Assembly: GCA_001464935.1 (NCBI GenBank)
Contig: LNEL01000049.1
Span: 1-64,000 of the forward strand
Length of the DNA stretch: 64,000 nt
Reading direction: 5' to 3'
Source: Gammaproteobacteria bacterium Ga0077536
GTDB lineage: Bacteria; Pseudomonadota; Gammaproteobacteria; Ga0077536
Shown: positions 19,331 through 29,167 of the stretch, one piece after another
Position numbering within the stretch: the stretch's first letter is position 1
Layout: every line of letters starts with the position of its first letter
Position numbers and translations under genes: made by a program
The notes under the pieces: model-generated
What the model was told of the DNA's origin: nothing
The model's database searches: none
The model's input: only the letters and a program-made list of their open reading frames with translations

Positions 19331-20251
19331 GTGATCCGGGTGTGGCTGCTGCTGTTCGGCCTGTGTGCACTGCTGTCGGGCTGTGCAACGCAGGCGCCTG
19401 CGCCGATTGAAGGCAAGACCTCGTCGCGCGCCACGCCGGCGCCCGCCAAGCCGGCGCTGCAGCGGGCACCGCGTCCGGCGAGTGCGGCCCCGGCGACCTA
19501 CCGTGTGCAACGAGGTGACACCCTGTACTCGATCGCCTTCCGGTTCGGACTCGACCATCGGCAGATCGCGCAGTGGAACGGACTCGACAATCCGAACCGG
19601 ATTTTCGTCGGACAGTCGCTGCGCCTCAAACCGAAATCGCTGACGCCACCCGGCGTCGTCGCGCGCGCGACGGCGTCCCCGGACGTCGCAGCGCCAGCGG
19701 CCGTGGCGGTGCCTCCACCTGCTGCCGTCAGCGCAGCGCCGCAGTCGGCGCCAGGCAGCCGGCCTGCGCCGGTGTCGACTCCTTCGTCAGCGACGCCGCC
19801 GGTCGCGTCTGCGCCCCCGCCCGTAACGCCGCCACCGGCCGCAACGTCAACGCCGGCGGTGCTGGGTGGCAGTCGTGTCGTCAATGGCGTCAGCTGGACG
19901 TGGCCCGCGTCGGGCAAGACGCGTCGTGCCGTCGCCGCGTCCGGATCGGAAGGCCTGGAGATACTCGGGGCACGTGGACAGCCGGTGGTCGCCTCGGCGG
20001 CCGGACAGGTGGTCTACAGCGGGAATGGACTGCGCGGATACGGCCAGCTTATTATCATCAAGCACAACGACACGTTCCTGAGTGCGTACGCGCACAACGA
20101 CAAGTTGCTCGTCACCGAAGGCACCCGCGTGAATGCGGGACAGCAGATCGCCCAGATGGGCGACTCGGAGGCTTCCGAAGTCATGTTGCACTTCGAGATA
20201 CGCAAGAGCGGCAAGGCTGTGGGCCCGTTGCAGTACCTGCCGCAGCGTTGA
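19331..20251 (+). CDS. nlpD: Murein hydrolase activator NlpD (LysM plus M23 domain)
   Basis: Lipobox LLSGCA, LysM YRVQRGDTLYSIAFRFG, M23-like C-terminus; upstream of rpoS. Confidence 0.93.
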   Translation: MIRVWLLLFGLCALLSGCATQAPAPIEGKTSSRATPAPAKPALQRAPRPASAAPATYRVQRGDTLYSIAFRFGLDHRQIAQWNGLDNPNRIFVGQSLRLKPKSLTPPGVVARATASPDVAAPAAVAVPPPAAVSAAPQSAPGSRPAPVSTPSSATPPVASAPPPVTPPPAATSTPAVLGGSRVVNGVSWTWPASGKTRRAVAASGSEGLEILGARGQPVVASAAGQVVYSGNGLRGYGQLIIIKHNDTFLSAYAHNDKLLVTEGTRVNAGQQIAQMGDSEASEVMLHFEIRKSGKAVGPLQYLPQR

Positions 20252-20263
20252 GCAGCGCAGTCA

Positions 20264-21334
20264 ATGCCGCCACCGCCACGCAACCATCAGGGCAAGGATG
20301 CCGCACCGCCTGAGGACCAGGAGCAGGCCCCCGCGTCCCTCGCCGACGACGGAGCGTTCGTCGAGGTTCCCGACGGCGACTTTGCGGCCGATGAATTCGA
20401 TCCGGCAGCCGCTGAACTCGGCGACCTCGAGACGACCGGTGAGCCAGAGGCCGAAACCCTGCCGGTGGCCCCGGCCGCAGCCGAAATGCCGGATGGCGAA
20501 CTCGATGCCACGCGGCTCTATCTCAACGAAATCGGCTTCTCCCCGCTGCTGACCGCCGAAGAGGAAGTGTATTTCGCGCGTCTGTCGCTGCGCGGTGATG
20601 CTGCCGCCCGACGGCGCATGATCGAAAGCAATCTGCGCCTGGTCGTGAAGATCGCGCGGCGGTACATGAACCGTGGTCTGGCGCTGCTCGACCTGATCGA
20701 GGAAGGCAATCTGGGCCTCATTCGGGCCGTCGAGAAGTTCGACCCCGAACGCGGTTTCCGCTTCTCGACGTATGCGACCTGGTGGATCCGGCAGACAATC
20801 GAGCGTGCGCTGATGAACCAGACGCGCACCATTCGGCTGCCGATTCACGTCGTCAAGGAGATCAACATCTATCTGCGCGCGGCGCGCAAGCTCGCGCAGA
20901 CGCTCGAGCGTGAGCCGAGCCCGGAGGATGTCGCGCTGTCGCTCGACCGCCCGATCGAGGAGGTGAAGCGCATGCTGGGCCTCAACGAACGGATTGCTTC
21001 GGTCGACAGCCCGATTGATCGCGAGTCCGAGCGCACGCTGATTGACACGATCCCCGATGAGCAGAACCGCGATCCCGCGCGGCTGCTGCAGGACAGCGAC
21101 ATGCAGCGTCATGTCGAAATCTGGCTGTCGCAACTCAACGACAAGCAGCGTGCCGTCGTCGAGCGCCGATTCGGGCTCGACGGCCGCGAGATCGCGACGC
21201 TGGAAGAAGTCGGCGCAGAAATCGGCGTGACGCGCGAGCGGGTACGCCAGATTCAGATCGAGGCGCTGCGCCGCCTGCGCCACATACTCGAGCGCGAGGG
21301 GTTTTCGGTCGAAGCGTTGTTCACCGAAACGTGA
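20264..21334 (+). CDS. rpoS: RNA polymerase sigma factor RpoS
   Basis: [26 protein letters not shown], sigma region 2 [38 protein letters not shown], region 4 HTH. Confidence 0.96.
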   Translation: MPPPPRNHQGKDAAPPEDQEQAPASLADDGAFVEVPDGDFAADEFDPAAAELGDLETTGEPEAETLPVAPAAAEMPDGELDATRLYLNEIGFSPLLTAEEEVYFARLSLRGDAAARRRMIESNLRLVVKIARRYMNRGLALLDLIEEGNLGLIRAVEKFDPERGFRFSTYATWWIRQTIERALMNQTRTIRLPIHVVKEINIYLRAARKLAQTLEREPSPEDVALSLDRPIEEVKRMLGLNERIASVDSPIDRESERTLIDTIPDEQNRDPARLLQDSDMQRHVEIWLSQLNDKQRAVVERRFGLDGREIATLEEVGAEIGVTRERVRQIQIEALRRLRHILEREGFSVEALFTET

Positions 21335-21361
21335 CCGGCGACGGCCGACGCGGCCGGCGAC

Positions 21362-21745
21362 TCAGGACGTCGGGGTCAGCATGAACAGCGCCGCTGCCAC
21401 CGAGCGCGATTCCGCGATAAGCACGTTGTAGCTTCGGCAGGCTGCCGCGGTATCCATGCTTTCGCACCCGATGCCCCGGCTCAGCAGGGGCGCGGTCAGC
21501 GCCGGGTCGAGAAAGACCTGGCGCGAGCCGGTGCCGATCAGCAGCAGGTCGACGCCCAGGGCGCACAGGCGCTCGATATGGGCGGGGCCGAGTTGCTCCA
21601 GTGTCGGCGGCAGCAGGTCGATATCGATCGATGCGCCGCAGAGAACGACCGGCCGGGTCAGTCGCTGGTCGCCGACGACGATTTCCCGCGCACCATAGGA
21701 TCGGATGGTCAGGTGGCGGTCGGTCTGATCGAGTTCGAATTTCAT
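21362..21745 (-). CDS. Mth938-like (DUF498) domain protein
   Basis: VDLLLIGTGSRQVF...GIGCESMDTAAACRSYNVLIAE. Confidence 0.88.
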   Translation of the reverse strand: MKFELDQTDRHLTIRSYGAREIVVGDQRLTRPVVLCGASIDIDLLPPTLEQLGPAHIERLCALGVDLLLIGTGSRQVFLDPALTAPLLSRGIGCESMDTAAACRSYNVLIAESRSVAAALFMLTPTS

Positions 21746-21820
21746 GAAGCGGTCCGCATCGTGGGCCGTGGATGGCGGCCACTGGGGCCGGATACGAAAA
21801 TTTTACTGCAACTTCGATGA

Positions 21821-22477
<657 letters not shown>

Positions 22478-22583
22478 TCCACGATCCCCAGTTCGAGCAA
22501 AAAAGAAACGCTCTTCGTACAACGTTTAGTGTTGCGTGCTTGGCACATCTGTAATGACTTACGTAATTATTTTATGTAGAACC

Positions 22584-22613
22584 TTTACATATCCGTGCTA
22601 GGTGATGTATATA
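22584..22613 (+). promoter_or_regulatory. Putative sigma70-type promoter for the H1-like gene
   Basis: TTTACA (22584-22589), 18-bp spacer, TATATA (22608-22613) in a conspicuously AT-rich stretch. Confidence 0.55.
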
Positions 22614-22669
22614 AGCAAATGTGGTGTTGCATTTTTTGTTCAACCGTAAGTTGAAGGGGGACTCTTCAC

Positions 22670-22807
22670 ATGGCAACAGCGAAAAAGAAAGCTTCCAGCA
22701 AGAAGGCCGCGGCGAAGAAGCCGGCTGCCAAGAAGGCAGCGGCTCGTAAGCCGGCCAAGAAGAAGGCTGCGAAGAAGCCAGCCAAGAAGGCTGCGAAGAA
22801 GAAGTAA
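22670..22807 (+). CDS. 45-aa Lys/Ala-rich histone H1-like nucleoid protein
   Basis: ATG with upstream GAAGGGGG; MATAKKKASSKKAAAKKPAAKKAAARKPAKKKAAKKPAKKAAKKK* (20 Lys, 17 Ala). Not in the ORF track because of its length. Confidence 0.85.
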   Translation: MATAKKKASSKKAAAKKPAAKKAAARKPAKKKAAKKPAKKAAKKK

Positions 22808-23021
22808 CTGAGGGTTTACCTCACGCTACTTCACTGCGTAGGTGTCCGTTCGCAATCAAATGCGGGCGGGCACCTCCGCAACGACTCTCTCCTCGATGCT
22901 CCCACTCCTGCTCGATCGCTGAACCTGCTCCGGGCACAATGTCAGCACCGCCGACGCCAGCAGTCGGCATCACTCGACAAGCACTAGCGCCTGCAGCCTG
23001 AAACCTTCCGACTGAATTGCC

Positions 23022-25352
23022 ATGGCCGAAGCTGACGACACGTCGGAACGCGGCACCCTGGCCGCCGTTGGCGCGAAACTGCTGTTCGCGCTCAAACATC
23101 TCGCGATCTGGTGCTTCCTGGGCTTCATCGCGTACTGGGCATGGCTCGATCACGAGGTGATAGGCAAGTTCCAGCAGCGGCGCTGGGATCTTCCCGGCCG
23201 CATCTACGCGGCACCGCTCGAACTCTATGCCGGCCTGCGCTCCAGCCCGACCAGGGTCGGTGAGATGCTCACCGCCCTCGGCTATCGACGTGTGCGCGAC
23301 CCGACGGGCCCCGGCCAGTACCAGCTCGGCGAGCGCAGTGTCGCGCTGTACACACGGGGCTTCGTGTTCTGGGATGGCGCTGAACAGCCGCAGGCTGCCG
23401 TCGTCCGTTTCGCGGATGGCCGCGTCAGCGCAATCGCCCAGCGCAACGGCGGCGCCGAGATTGGCCTCCTGCGGCTCGATCCCCCGGAAATCGGCCGCAT
23501 CCATCCGACCAGTTTCGAGGATCGCCTGCTGTTGTCGGTTGCCGAGCTGCCGGCCTTCTTCACGCGCGCCCTGATCGCGGTCGAGGATCGCCGCTTCGAA
23601 GAGCACATCGGGGTCGACTGGTTGGGCATTGCGCGCGCGATGTGGGTGAACGTCCGGCGCGGCGGGATCGAGCAGGGCGGCAGCACGCTGACGCAGCAGC
23701 TCGTGAAGAACCTCTTCCTCACGCGCGAACGCACCATCACGCGCAAGCTGAAGGAAGCGATGATGGCGATCTCGATCGAGCGCGCCTACGGCAAGAGGGA
23801 GATCCTCGAGACCTACGTGAACGAGGTCTTTCTCGGACAGGACGGCAATCGCGCGGTCCACGGTTTCGGCCTCGCAGCCCAGTACTACTTCGGGCGCCCG
23901 CTGGGCGAACTCGGCGTCGCCGAGCAGGCGCTGCTCATCGGCATGATTCGCGGACCCTCTCATTACAACCCGTTCAAGTATCCAGATCGCGCGCTGGCGC
24001 GTCGCAATGAGGTACTGCAGCGACTCGCCAACAGCGGGCTGCTGACGGCCGAGCAGGCCACCACCTTGCGCGCCGTCCCGCTGGACCTGCGCGAAGGCGC
24101 CTGGCGAGGTCGCGCACGCTACGCGGCCTTCCTGGACCTGTTGCGTCGCCAGTTGAAGCGAGAGTATCGCGAGAGCGATCTGCAGACCGCGGGGCTGAAG
24201 ATTTTCACGACGCTCGACATCGGGGTGCAGCACGCCGCGGAGCAGGCCGTGCAGAAGGGCATTGCGGCGCTGGAGCGCAATCAGCCGGCGGCGAAGAACA
24301 AGCTGCAGGCGGCGATGGTGATCACCGATCCCCAGTCGGGTGACATCAAGGCGCTGATCGGTGACCGCGGCGGTTCGCCCGGCGGCTTCAATCGCGCCCT
24401 CGACGCGAAACGGCAGATCGGTTCGCTGATGAAGCCCTTCGTCTACCTTGCCGCGCTCGCCCAGCCGTCGCGCTTCAATGTGCTGTCGGAACTCGAGGAC
24501 GAACCCCGCACCTACCGCAGCGACACCGGCAAGACCTGGACGCCGAAGAACTACGATGGTGAGTATCACGGTCCGGTGTCGATGCAGGATGCGATGGCCC
24601 GCTCGCTGAATCTGGCGACGCTCGATCTCGGCTTCAAGGTGGGCATCCCGACCGTCACCGCGACCTTGCGCCGATTCGGCTATCAGGGCGACATGCCGAA
24701 CTACCCGGCACTCTTCCTCGGCGCCATCGACATGCCGCCGTACGAGGTCGCCCAGCTGTACCAGACGATCGCCAACGACGGCTTCCGCAGCCCCCTGCGG
24801 GCGATCCGGGCCGTGGTCGATGCGAACAACACCCCACTGCAGCGCTACGGTCTGAAGATCGAGCGCGTCGTTGATGCCCCCACCGCGTTTCTGACGCGTT
24901 ACCTGCTGACCAGGGTCGTCGAACGTGGCACGGCGCGCAGCCTGGCCGCCGCGCTCCCGTCGTCACTGCCGCTCGCCGGCAAGACAGGGACGTCGGATGA
25001 CGCGCGTGACAGCTGGTTCGTCGGGTTCGGCGGCGATCTGCTCGGCGTGGCATGGATCGGGCGCGACGATAACAAGCCCGCCGGCCTCACGGGCGCCACC
25101 GGAGCGCTGCGGATCTGGACCGACACGATGCGGGTCAGCGGAATCAGCCCGGTGAACATGGAGCCCCCGCCGACCGTCGAATGGCATCGCCTGACGCTGG
25201 ACGGGCGCGCGCTGGCTTCTGCCGAATGCACGGGGGCCGTGATGGCGCCAATCAACATCGAGCATCTGCCGCAGGCGGTACAATCATGCGCGCCGACGCC
25301 GGTGCCCGCCGGACCAGGCGTGTGGTCCACGCTCAAGGAGTATCTGCATTGA
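23022..25352 (+). CDS. mrcB: Penicillin-binding protein 1B
   Basis: Transglycosylase motifs EDRRFEEHIGVDWLGIARA, GGSTLTQQLVKNLFLT; transpeptidase SLMKPFVYL, SLN, KTGTSDD. Confidence 0.95.
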   Translation: MAEADDTSERGTLAAVGAKLLFALKHLAIWCFLGFIAYWAWLDHEVIGKFQQRRWDLPGRIYAAPLELYAGLRSSPTRVGEMLTALGYRRVRDPTGPGQYQLGERSVALYTRGFVFWDGAEQPQAAVVRFADGRVSAIAQRNGGAEIGLLRLDPPEIGRIHPTSFEDRLLLSVAELPAFFTRALIAVEDRRFEEHIGVDWLGIARAMWVNVRRGGIEQGGSTLTQQLVKNLFLTRERTITRKLKEAMMAISIERAYGKREILETYVNEVFLGQDGNRAVHGFGLAAQYYFGRPLGELGVAEQALLIGMIRGPSHYNPFKYPDRALARRNEVLQRLANSGLLTAEQATTLRAVPLDLREGAWRGRARYAAFLDLLRRQLKREYRESDLQTAGLKIFTTLDIGVQHAAEQAVQKGIAALERNQPAAKNKLQAAMVITDPQSGDIKALIGDRGGSPGGFNRALDAKRQIGSLMKPFVYLAALAQPSRFNVLSELEDEPRTYRSDTGKTWTPKNYDGEYHGPVSMQDAMARSLNLATLDLGFKVGIPTVTATLRRFGYQGDMPNYPALFLGAIDMPPYEVAQLYQTIANDGFRSPLRAIRAVVDANNTPLQRYGLKIERVVDAPTAFLTRYLLTRVVERGTARSLAAALPSSLPLAGKTGTSDDARDSWFVGFGGDLLGVAWIGRDDNKPAGLTGATGALRIWTDTMRVSGISPVNMEPPPTVEWHRLTLDGRALASAECTGAVMAPINIEHLPQAVQSCAPTPVPAGPGVWSTLKEYLH

Positions 25353-25354
25353 AT

Positions 25355-25960
25355 ATGCGCCACGTGGCACTCGCCGCGCTCACCCTGCTCGCAGGCTGTG
25401 CCGGCAACCAGACAATTGCGCCGATCGAAGATCGAATCACCAAGCCTGAAGTGCCGGTCGTGCGCGCGCCACCGCCCGTGGCGCCGAAACCCGCCGCAGT
25501 GCCGGTACCGGGCCAGCCGATCGTCAAGCCGCTGCCGGATGTCGAAAGTCCTGCCGTGCGCGCGGTGCCGATTCCCGAATCCGGCGCGGGCACGCCGCTG
25601 CCGTCCACGCTTGCACCGCCGACCGGTGCCGCGCCGGCACCGGCCATCGCCGGTCTCATCGCGAAGGCCGATCAGAGCAGCGCGCAGGGGCAATACGATG
25701 CGGCACGCGCGAACCTCGAACGCGCAGTGAAGATCGCGCCGCGCGATGCCGAACTGTGGCAGCGACTCGCGATGGTCAGTTATGCACAGGAAGACTGGAG
25801 CCAGGCGAAGGCGCTGGCGGAACGTTCGAACTCTTTTGCCGCCCAGGGCAGTCCGCTGGCCGCGCGCAACTGGACCCTGATTGGCAATGCCGAGCTCAAG
25901 CTCGGCAATCAGTCGGCAGCCGCCGCCGCATTCGAACGCGCGGGTGCGGCACCGCCCTGA
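25355..25960 (+). CDS. TPR-containing lipoprotein
   Basis: Lipobox TLLAGCAGN, Pro-rich linker, TPR-like C-terminus. Confidence 0.8.
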   Translation: MRHVALAALTLLAGCAGNQTIAPIEDRITKPEVPVVRAPPPVAPKPAAVPVPGQPIVKPLPDVESPAVRAVPIPESGAGTPLPSTLAPPTGAAPAPAIAGLIAKADQSSAQGQYDAARANLERAVKIAPRDAELWQRLAMVSYAQEDWSQAKALAERSNSFAAQGSPLAARNWTLIGNAELKLGNQSAAAAAFERAGAAPP

Positions 25961-26259
25961 GCCGCGTCGCGCCGTGCCGTCTGCGCGCGCTGCAGCGGCG
26001 CGCGGCCCTGCAGCGCATAGGCGAACGCGATGACCTCCGCGACCGCCACGTAGAGGCCGGCCGGAATTTGCTGATCGAGTTCGACCTTGCTCAACACGGC
26101 GACGAGCGCGCGGTCCTCGCGCAGCGGCACTTTGTTGTCACGCGCCAGCGCCATGATGCGATCGGCGATTTCGCCACGACCTTTCGCCGTCACGCGCGGC
26201 GCGCCTTCGCCATCCCAGCGCAGCGCCACGGCCATCGGCAAATGCGTTTGCTCGGCCAT
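25909..26259 (-). CDS. EscU/YscU/FlhB C-terminal-like protein (FlhX/FlhB2-type)
   Basis: AVALRWDGEGAPRVTAKGRGEIADRIMALARDNKVPLREDRALVAVLSKVELDQQIPAGLYVAVAEVIAFAY matches the FlhB C-terminal cytoplasmic domain. Confidence 0.85.
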   Translation of the reverse strand: MAEQTHLPMAVALRWDGEGAPRVTAKGRGEIADRIMALARDNKVPLREDRALVAVLSKVELDQQIPAGLYVAVAEVIAFAYALQGRAPLQRAQTARRDAAQGGAAPARSNAAAAAD

Positions 26260-26260
26260 G

Positions 26261-27451
26261 TCAGACTGCCGTGTCGATCAGCTGGCGTGGCAGGTGACGC
26301 AGCGGGTCCGGCGCATCGACGTGCCGGACCGCGATCGGCGACAGCTCGAATCCGGCCGCGACGAGACGCTGTTCGAGTTCGCCGACGCCGTCGCCGAGCA
26401 GTTCGCGCAGCGCCGGGTCCTCGCTCCATAACGTGACGGCCAGCCGGTCGCCGCTCAGGCCGATGCGCGCCCGCAGTTCGCCGAGCGCCTCGAGGGGAAT
26501 GGCGAGCGTCAGCGCCGCCGAGCCCGCGCCTTCATGCTGGGCCCCGTGCCGTTGCTCGTCGCGCTCGATCTCCATCGTCAGGGTGTCGATGCCGTGAGGC
26601 GTGCGGAACGGGATCTCGGTGAAGGCGAAGTACTCGCCCGTGGTCGCCGCAGCGAGGTGCTGCAGTTGATGTGTCGTGATTCGCGCAATGCCCGCGTCGA
26701 CGTCTGCCGCCAGTGCGCGCAGCGCGGCCGGTGCAGTGGGCAGGGGACCGGCGTCGGTCACGACCGGCAAGGACTGGCGCGCGTGCGGCGCCGTCGCGGT
26801 GGGCGGCAACGCGGCGCCGGCGTGGCGATTCAGCAGCAGCGCCTGGTCGTCTATCGCCTGGCGCAGTCCCAGCAGTTGCCACTTCAGATCGCCGGTCGGC
26901 AGTTCGGCCCGTGGCGTGTCCGGCAGCGCCGCCAGCGTCGCTTCCAGCAGCGGACCGGTCTGCGCGACCGCACGCGAGAGTTCGCCCGGACGACCGAGCG
27001 TCGGGAGATCGGGCAGACGCTGGGTCAGCGTCGTCAGTCGCGCCTGCACCTCCGTGCCGGTGTCGGCGGCTGCGGCGTCGGGCGCGGCGGCGAGTGACAA
27101 GCGCTCGAGCACGACTCTGATGGGTTCCTGGGCCGGTAGCGCGACCGACAGCGAGCTCGTCAGGACCTGCGCGGCAGCCGCGCCGGTGGCTGTACCGGTG
27201 GGGCCCACGATGGTCAACTGCGGCGGCGTGCCGGCGGCGCTGACGCGTGCAGTCAAGGCGGTGCCGGGTTTCAGGTCCAGCGTCGTGCGGGCCACGACCT
27301 CGCGGCCATCGATGGCAAGTCGAATCGAGGTTTCGTCAATCCGGCCGATAACGCCGATGGAGAGCAGCTGACCGACGAGCCAACCCTGTTGAACCGCGGC
27401 ACCTGCGCGGGGAGGCGGGGAGACACCGGCAAGCATTTGATCGATGCGCAT
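26261..27451 (-). CDS. FliK-like flagellar hook-length control protein
   Basis: C-terminal domain with IPLEALGELRARIGLSGDRLAVTLWSEDPALRELL...LEQRLVAAGFELSPIAVR; adjacent to the FlhB-like gene. Start chosen at MRIDQML. Confidence 0.75.
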   Translation of the reverse strand: MRIDQMLAGVSPPPRAGAAVQQGWLVGQLLSIGVIGRIDETSIRLAIDGREVVARTTLDLKPGTALTARVSAAGTPPQLTIVGPTGTATGAAAAQVLTSSLSVALPAQEPIRVVLERLSLAAAPDAAAADTGTEVQARLTTLTQRLPDLPTLGRPGELSRAVAQTGPLLEATLAALPDTPRAELPTGDLKWQLLGLRQAIDDQALLLNRHAGAALPPTATAPHARQSLPVVTDAGPLPTAPAALRALAADVDAGIARITTHQLQHLAAATTGEYFAFTEIPFRTPHGIDTLTMEIERDEQRHGAQHEGAGSAALTLAIPLEALGELRARIGLSGDRLAVTLWSEDPALRELLGDGVGELEQRLVAAGFELSPIAVRHVDAPDPLRHLPRQLIDTAV

Positions 27452-27572
27452 GACTGCAGCAGCGGCAAACCCGGCCGAAACTTGACGAACAGGGATGCCG
27501 GAAGGGCATCCGCCACCGGGCCGGACAGGCGGCCCGTCGACAGGCTTGCGGATAGCAGACGAAGGACACCGT

Positions 27573-28448
27573 ATGACGATAGGCCACCTCTGGTATGTCA
27601 AGCGCGCGGGCGCGCCGAAGGGGCCGTTTCCGTCCGCGATCATCGAAAAGAATATCGCGCTGGGCCGTATCCTGGGTTCTGACCTGATCAGCTCCGACGG
27701 CGCAACCTGGCACGCGGCGCTCGAGTATCCCGATTTCGACGTGCTGCAGAAAAGCGGCCAGCAGCCGCTCGTGCACCGCCGCCTCGACGAGCGGCAGGTC
27801 GAGCGACGGGCCAGGCCTGAGGTCGACGATGCGCCGGCGGAACCGCGGCGCGGCCCGGATCGCCGCGCGCCGGAAGATCCTGACACGGTGGCCCGGCGGC
27901 AGCGCGCGAACCGTGTCTGGCAAAGTCTGCGCTCCAATCCGGGGCAATTGAACAAGACGCCGCTGCTGCTCGCCGGTGGCCTGATATTCGCCCTGATCCT
28001 CGCGGCCATCGCGCTGGCGCCCACGCCGCGCACGAATGCCGATTGCGCCCAGGCGCCCGCACCTGGCGTGAACTGGGAGTTCTGCAACAAGGCGGCGGAC
28101 AATCTGCGCGGTGCGCAACTCGCAGGGTCGATTCTGCGCAACGTGCAGTTTGCCGGCGCCGATCTGTCTGATGCGGACCTCCGAAATGCCGACCTGGCCT
28201 ATGCCGATCTCAGCGGCGCGATCCTGCGTGGCGCCAATCTCGAAGGTGCCCGGCTGGACGGAGCGACCCTGCGCGGCGCGAGTCTCGTCAACGCGCGCCT
28301 CGCGCGTGCGTCACTCGCTTTCGCCGACCTGACGGCGGCGAACCTCGATGGCGCGATCGTCGCCGGGACGAACTGGCGCCAGGCCATCATGCCGAACGGG
28401 GTGTTGTGTCGGCCGGAAGAGGCCGCGAGTTGCGCGCCGCGGCCCTGA
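27573..28448 (+). CDS. GYF_2-like (DUF4339) domain - TM - pentapeptide repeat protein
   Basis: N-terminal LWYVKRAGAPKGPFPSAIIEKNIALGRI; one TM; long run of A(D/N)LxxA-type pentapeptides. Confidence 0.85.
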   Translation: MTIGHLWYVKRAGAPKGPFPSAIIEKNIALGRILGSDLISSDGATWHAALEYPDFDVLQKSGQQPLVHRRLDERQVERRARPEVDDAPAEPRRGPDRRAPEDPDTVARRQRANRVWQSLRSNPGQLNKTPLLLAGGLIFALILAAIALAPTPRTNADCAQAPAPGVNWEFCNKAADNLRGAQLAGSILRNVQFAGADLSDADLRNADLAYADLSGAILRGANLEGARLDGATLRGASLVNARLARASLAFADLTAANLDGAIVAGTNWRQAIMPNGVLCRPEEAASCAPRP

Positions 28449-28494
28449 AATAGTCACGCGCAGACACGATTATCAAACAAACATCTCGTGCAGC

Positions 28495-28523
28495 TTGAAT
28501 TGTCCGCCGTCACTCATTAATAT
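28495..28523 (+). promoter_or_regulatory. Putative promoter of tRNA-fMet/rimP operon
   Basis: TTGAAT (28495-28500), 17-bp spacer, TAATAT (28518-28523), just upstream of the tRNA. Confidence 0.6.
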
Positions 28524-28538
28524 CCTCGCGTTAACTAT

Positions 28539-28615
28539 TGCGGGGTGGAGCAGTCTGGCAGCTCGTCGGGCTCATAACCCGAAGGTCGCAGGTTCAAATC
28601 CTGCCCCCGCTACCA
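28539..28615 (+). tRNA. tRNA-fMet (CAT), initiator
   Basis: 77 nt; GGGCTCATAACCC anticodon arm with three G-C pairs, GGTTCAAATCC T-arm, encoded CCA; in the rimP-nusA-infB context. Confidence 0.96.
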
Positions 28616-28618
28616 CTT

Positions 28619-28652
28619 AAAAAGGCCCCGGGAAATCGGGGCTTTTTGCTTT
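28619..28652 (+). terminator. Terminator-like hairpin after tRNA-fMet
   Basis: AAAAGGCCCCGGGAAATCGGGGCTTTTTGCTTTT. Confidence 0.8.
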
Positions 28653-28665
28653 TCGGCGGAGAAAA

Positions 28666-29166
28666 ATGCAGGGCAGCGACGCCATCGCGCAGCTGATCGA
28701 GCCTACGGTCACTGGCCTGGGCTACGAACTTTGGGGAATCGAACGGGCCCGCTCGGGACAGCGCCAGCTGATCCGGCTGTTCATCGACGCCCCGGACGGA
28801 ATCGCGCTGGAAGATTGCGAAAAAGTCAGCGCGCAAGTCGCCGACCTGCTCGAAGCCGAAAACGCGATTCGTGGTGACTACACCCTCGAGGTGTCATCCC
28901 CCGGCGTCGATCGCGTGCTGTTCTACCCTGCGCAATGGGAGCGCTACCTGGGACAGGAAGTTCAGGTTCGGCTGCGGGCGCCTGTGGACGGTTTGCGCCG
29001 CCTGACCGGCACTTTGCTGAGCGCCGACGGCGATCAGGTCAGCGTCATGACCACTGACGGCGAGCGGACGGCCAGACACAGCATGATTGAGCGCGCGAGG
29101 CTGGTCCCGGTATGGCCGGAACCGGCGGACGGCAAAACGCGGCGTAAGAAAGTTGAGCGTAAATAA
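28666..29166 (+). CDS. rimP: Ribosome maturation factor RimP
   Basis: [17 protein letters not shown]...[13 protein letters not shown]. Confidence 0.95.
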   Translation: MQGSDAIAQLIEPTVTGLGYELWGIERARSGQRQLIRLFIDAPDGIALEDCEKVSAQVADLLEAENAIRGDYTLEVSSPGVDRVLFYPAQWERYLGQEVQVRLRAPVDGLRRLTGTLLSADGDQVSVMTTDGERTARHSMIERARLVPVWPEPADGKTRRKKVERK

Positions 29167-29167
29167 G

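Noticed and set aside
22670-22807. The AAG/GCC repeats here as a simple DNA repeat or CRISPR-like array
   Set aside because: Repeats are short, irregular and in-frame for a Lys/Ala protein with start, stop and Shine-Dalgarno; no spacer structure.
22821-24569. 582-aa - strand ORF opposite mrcB
   Set aside because: PBP1b motifs are complete on the + strand.
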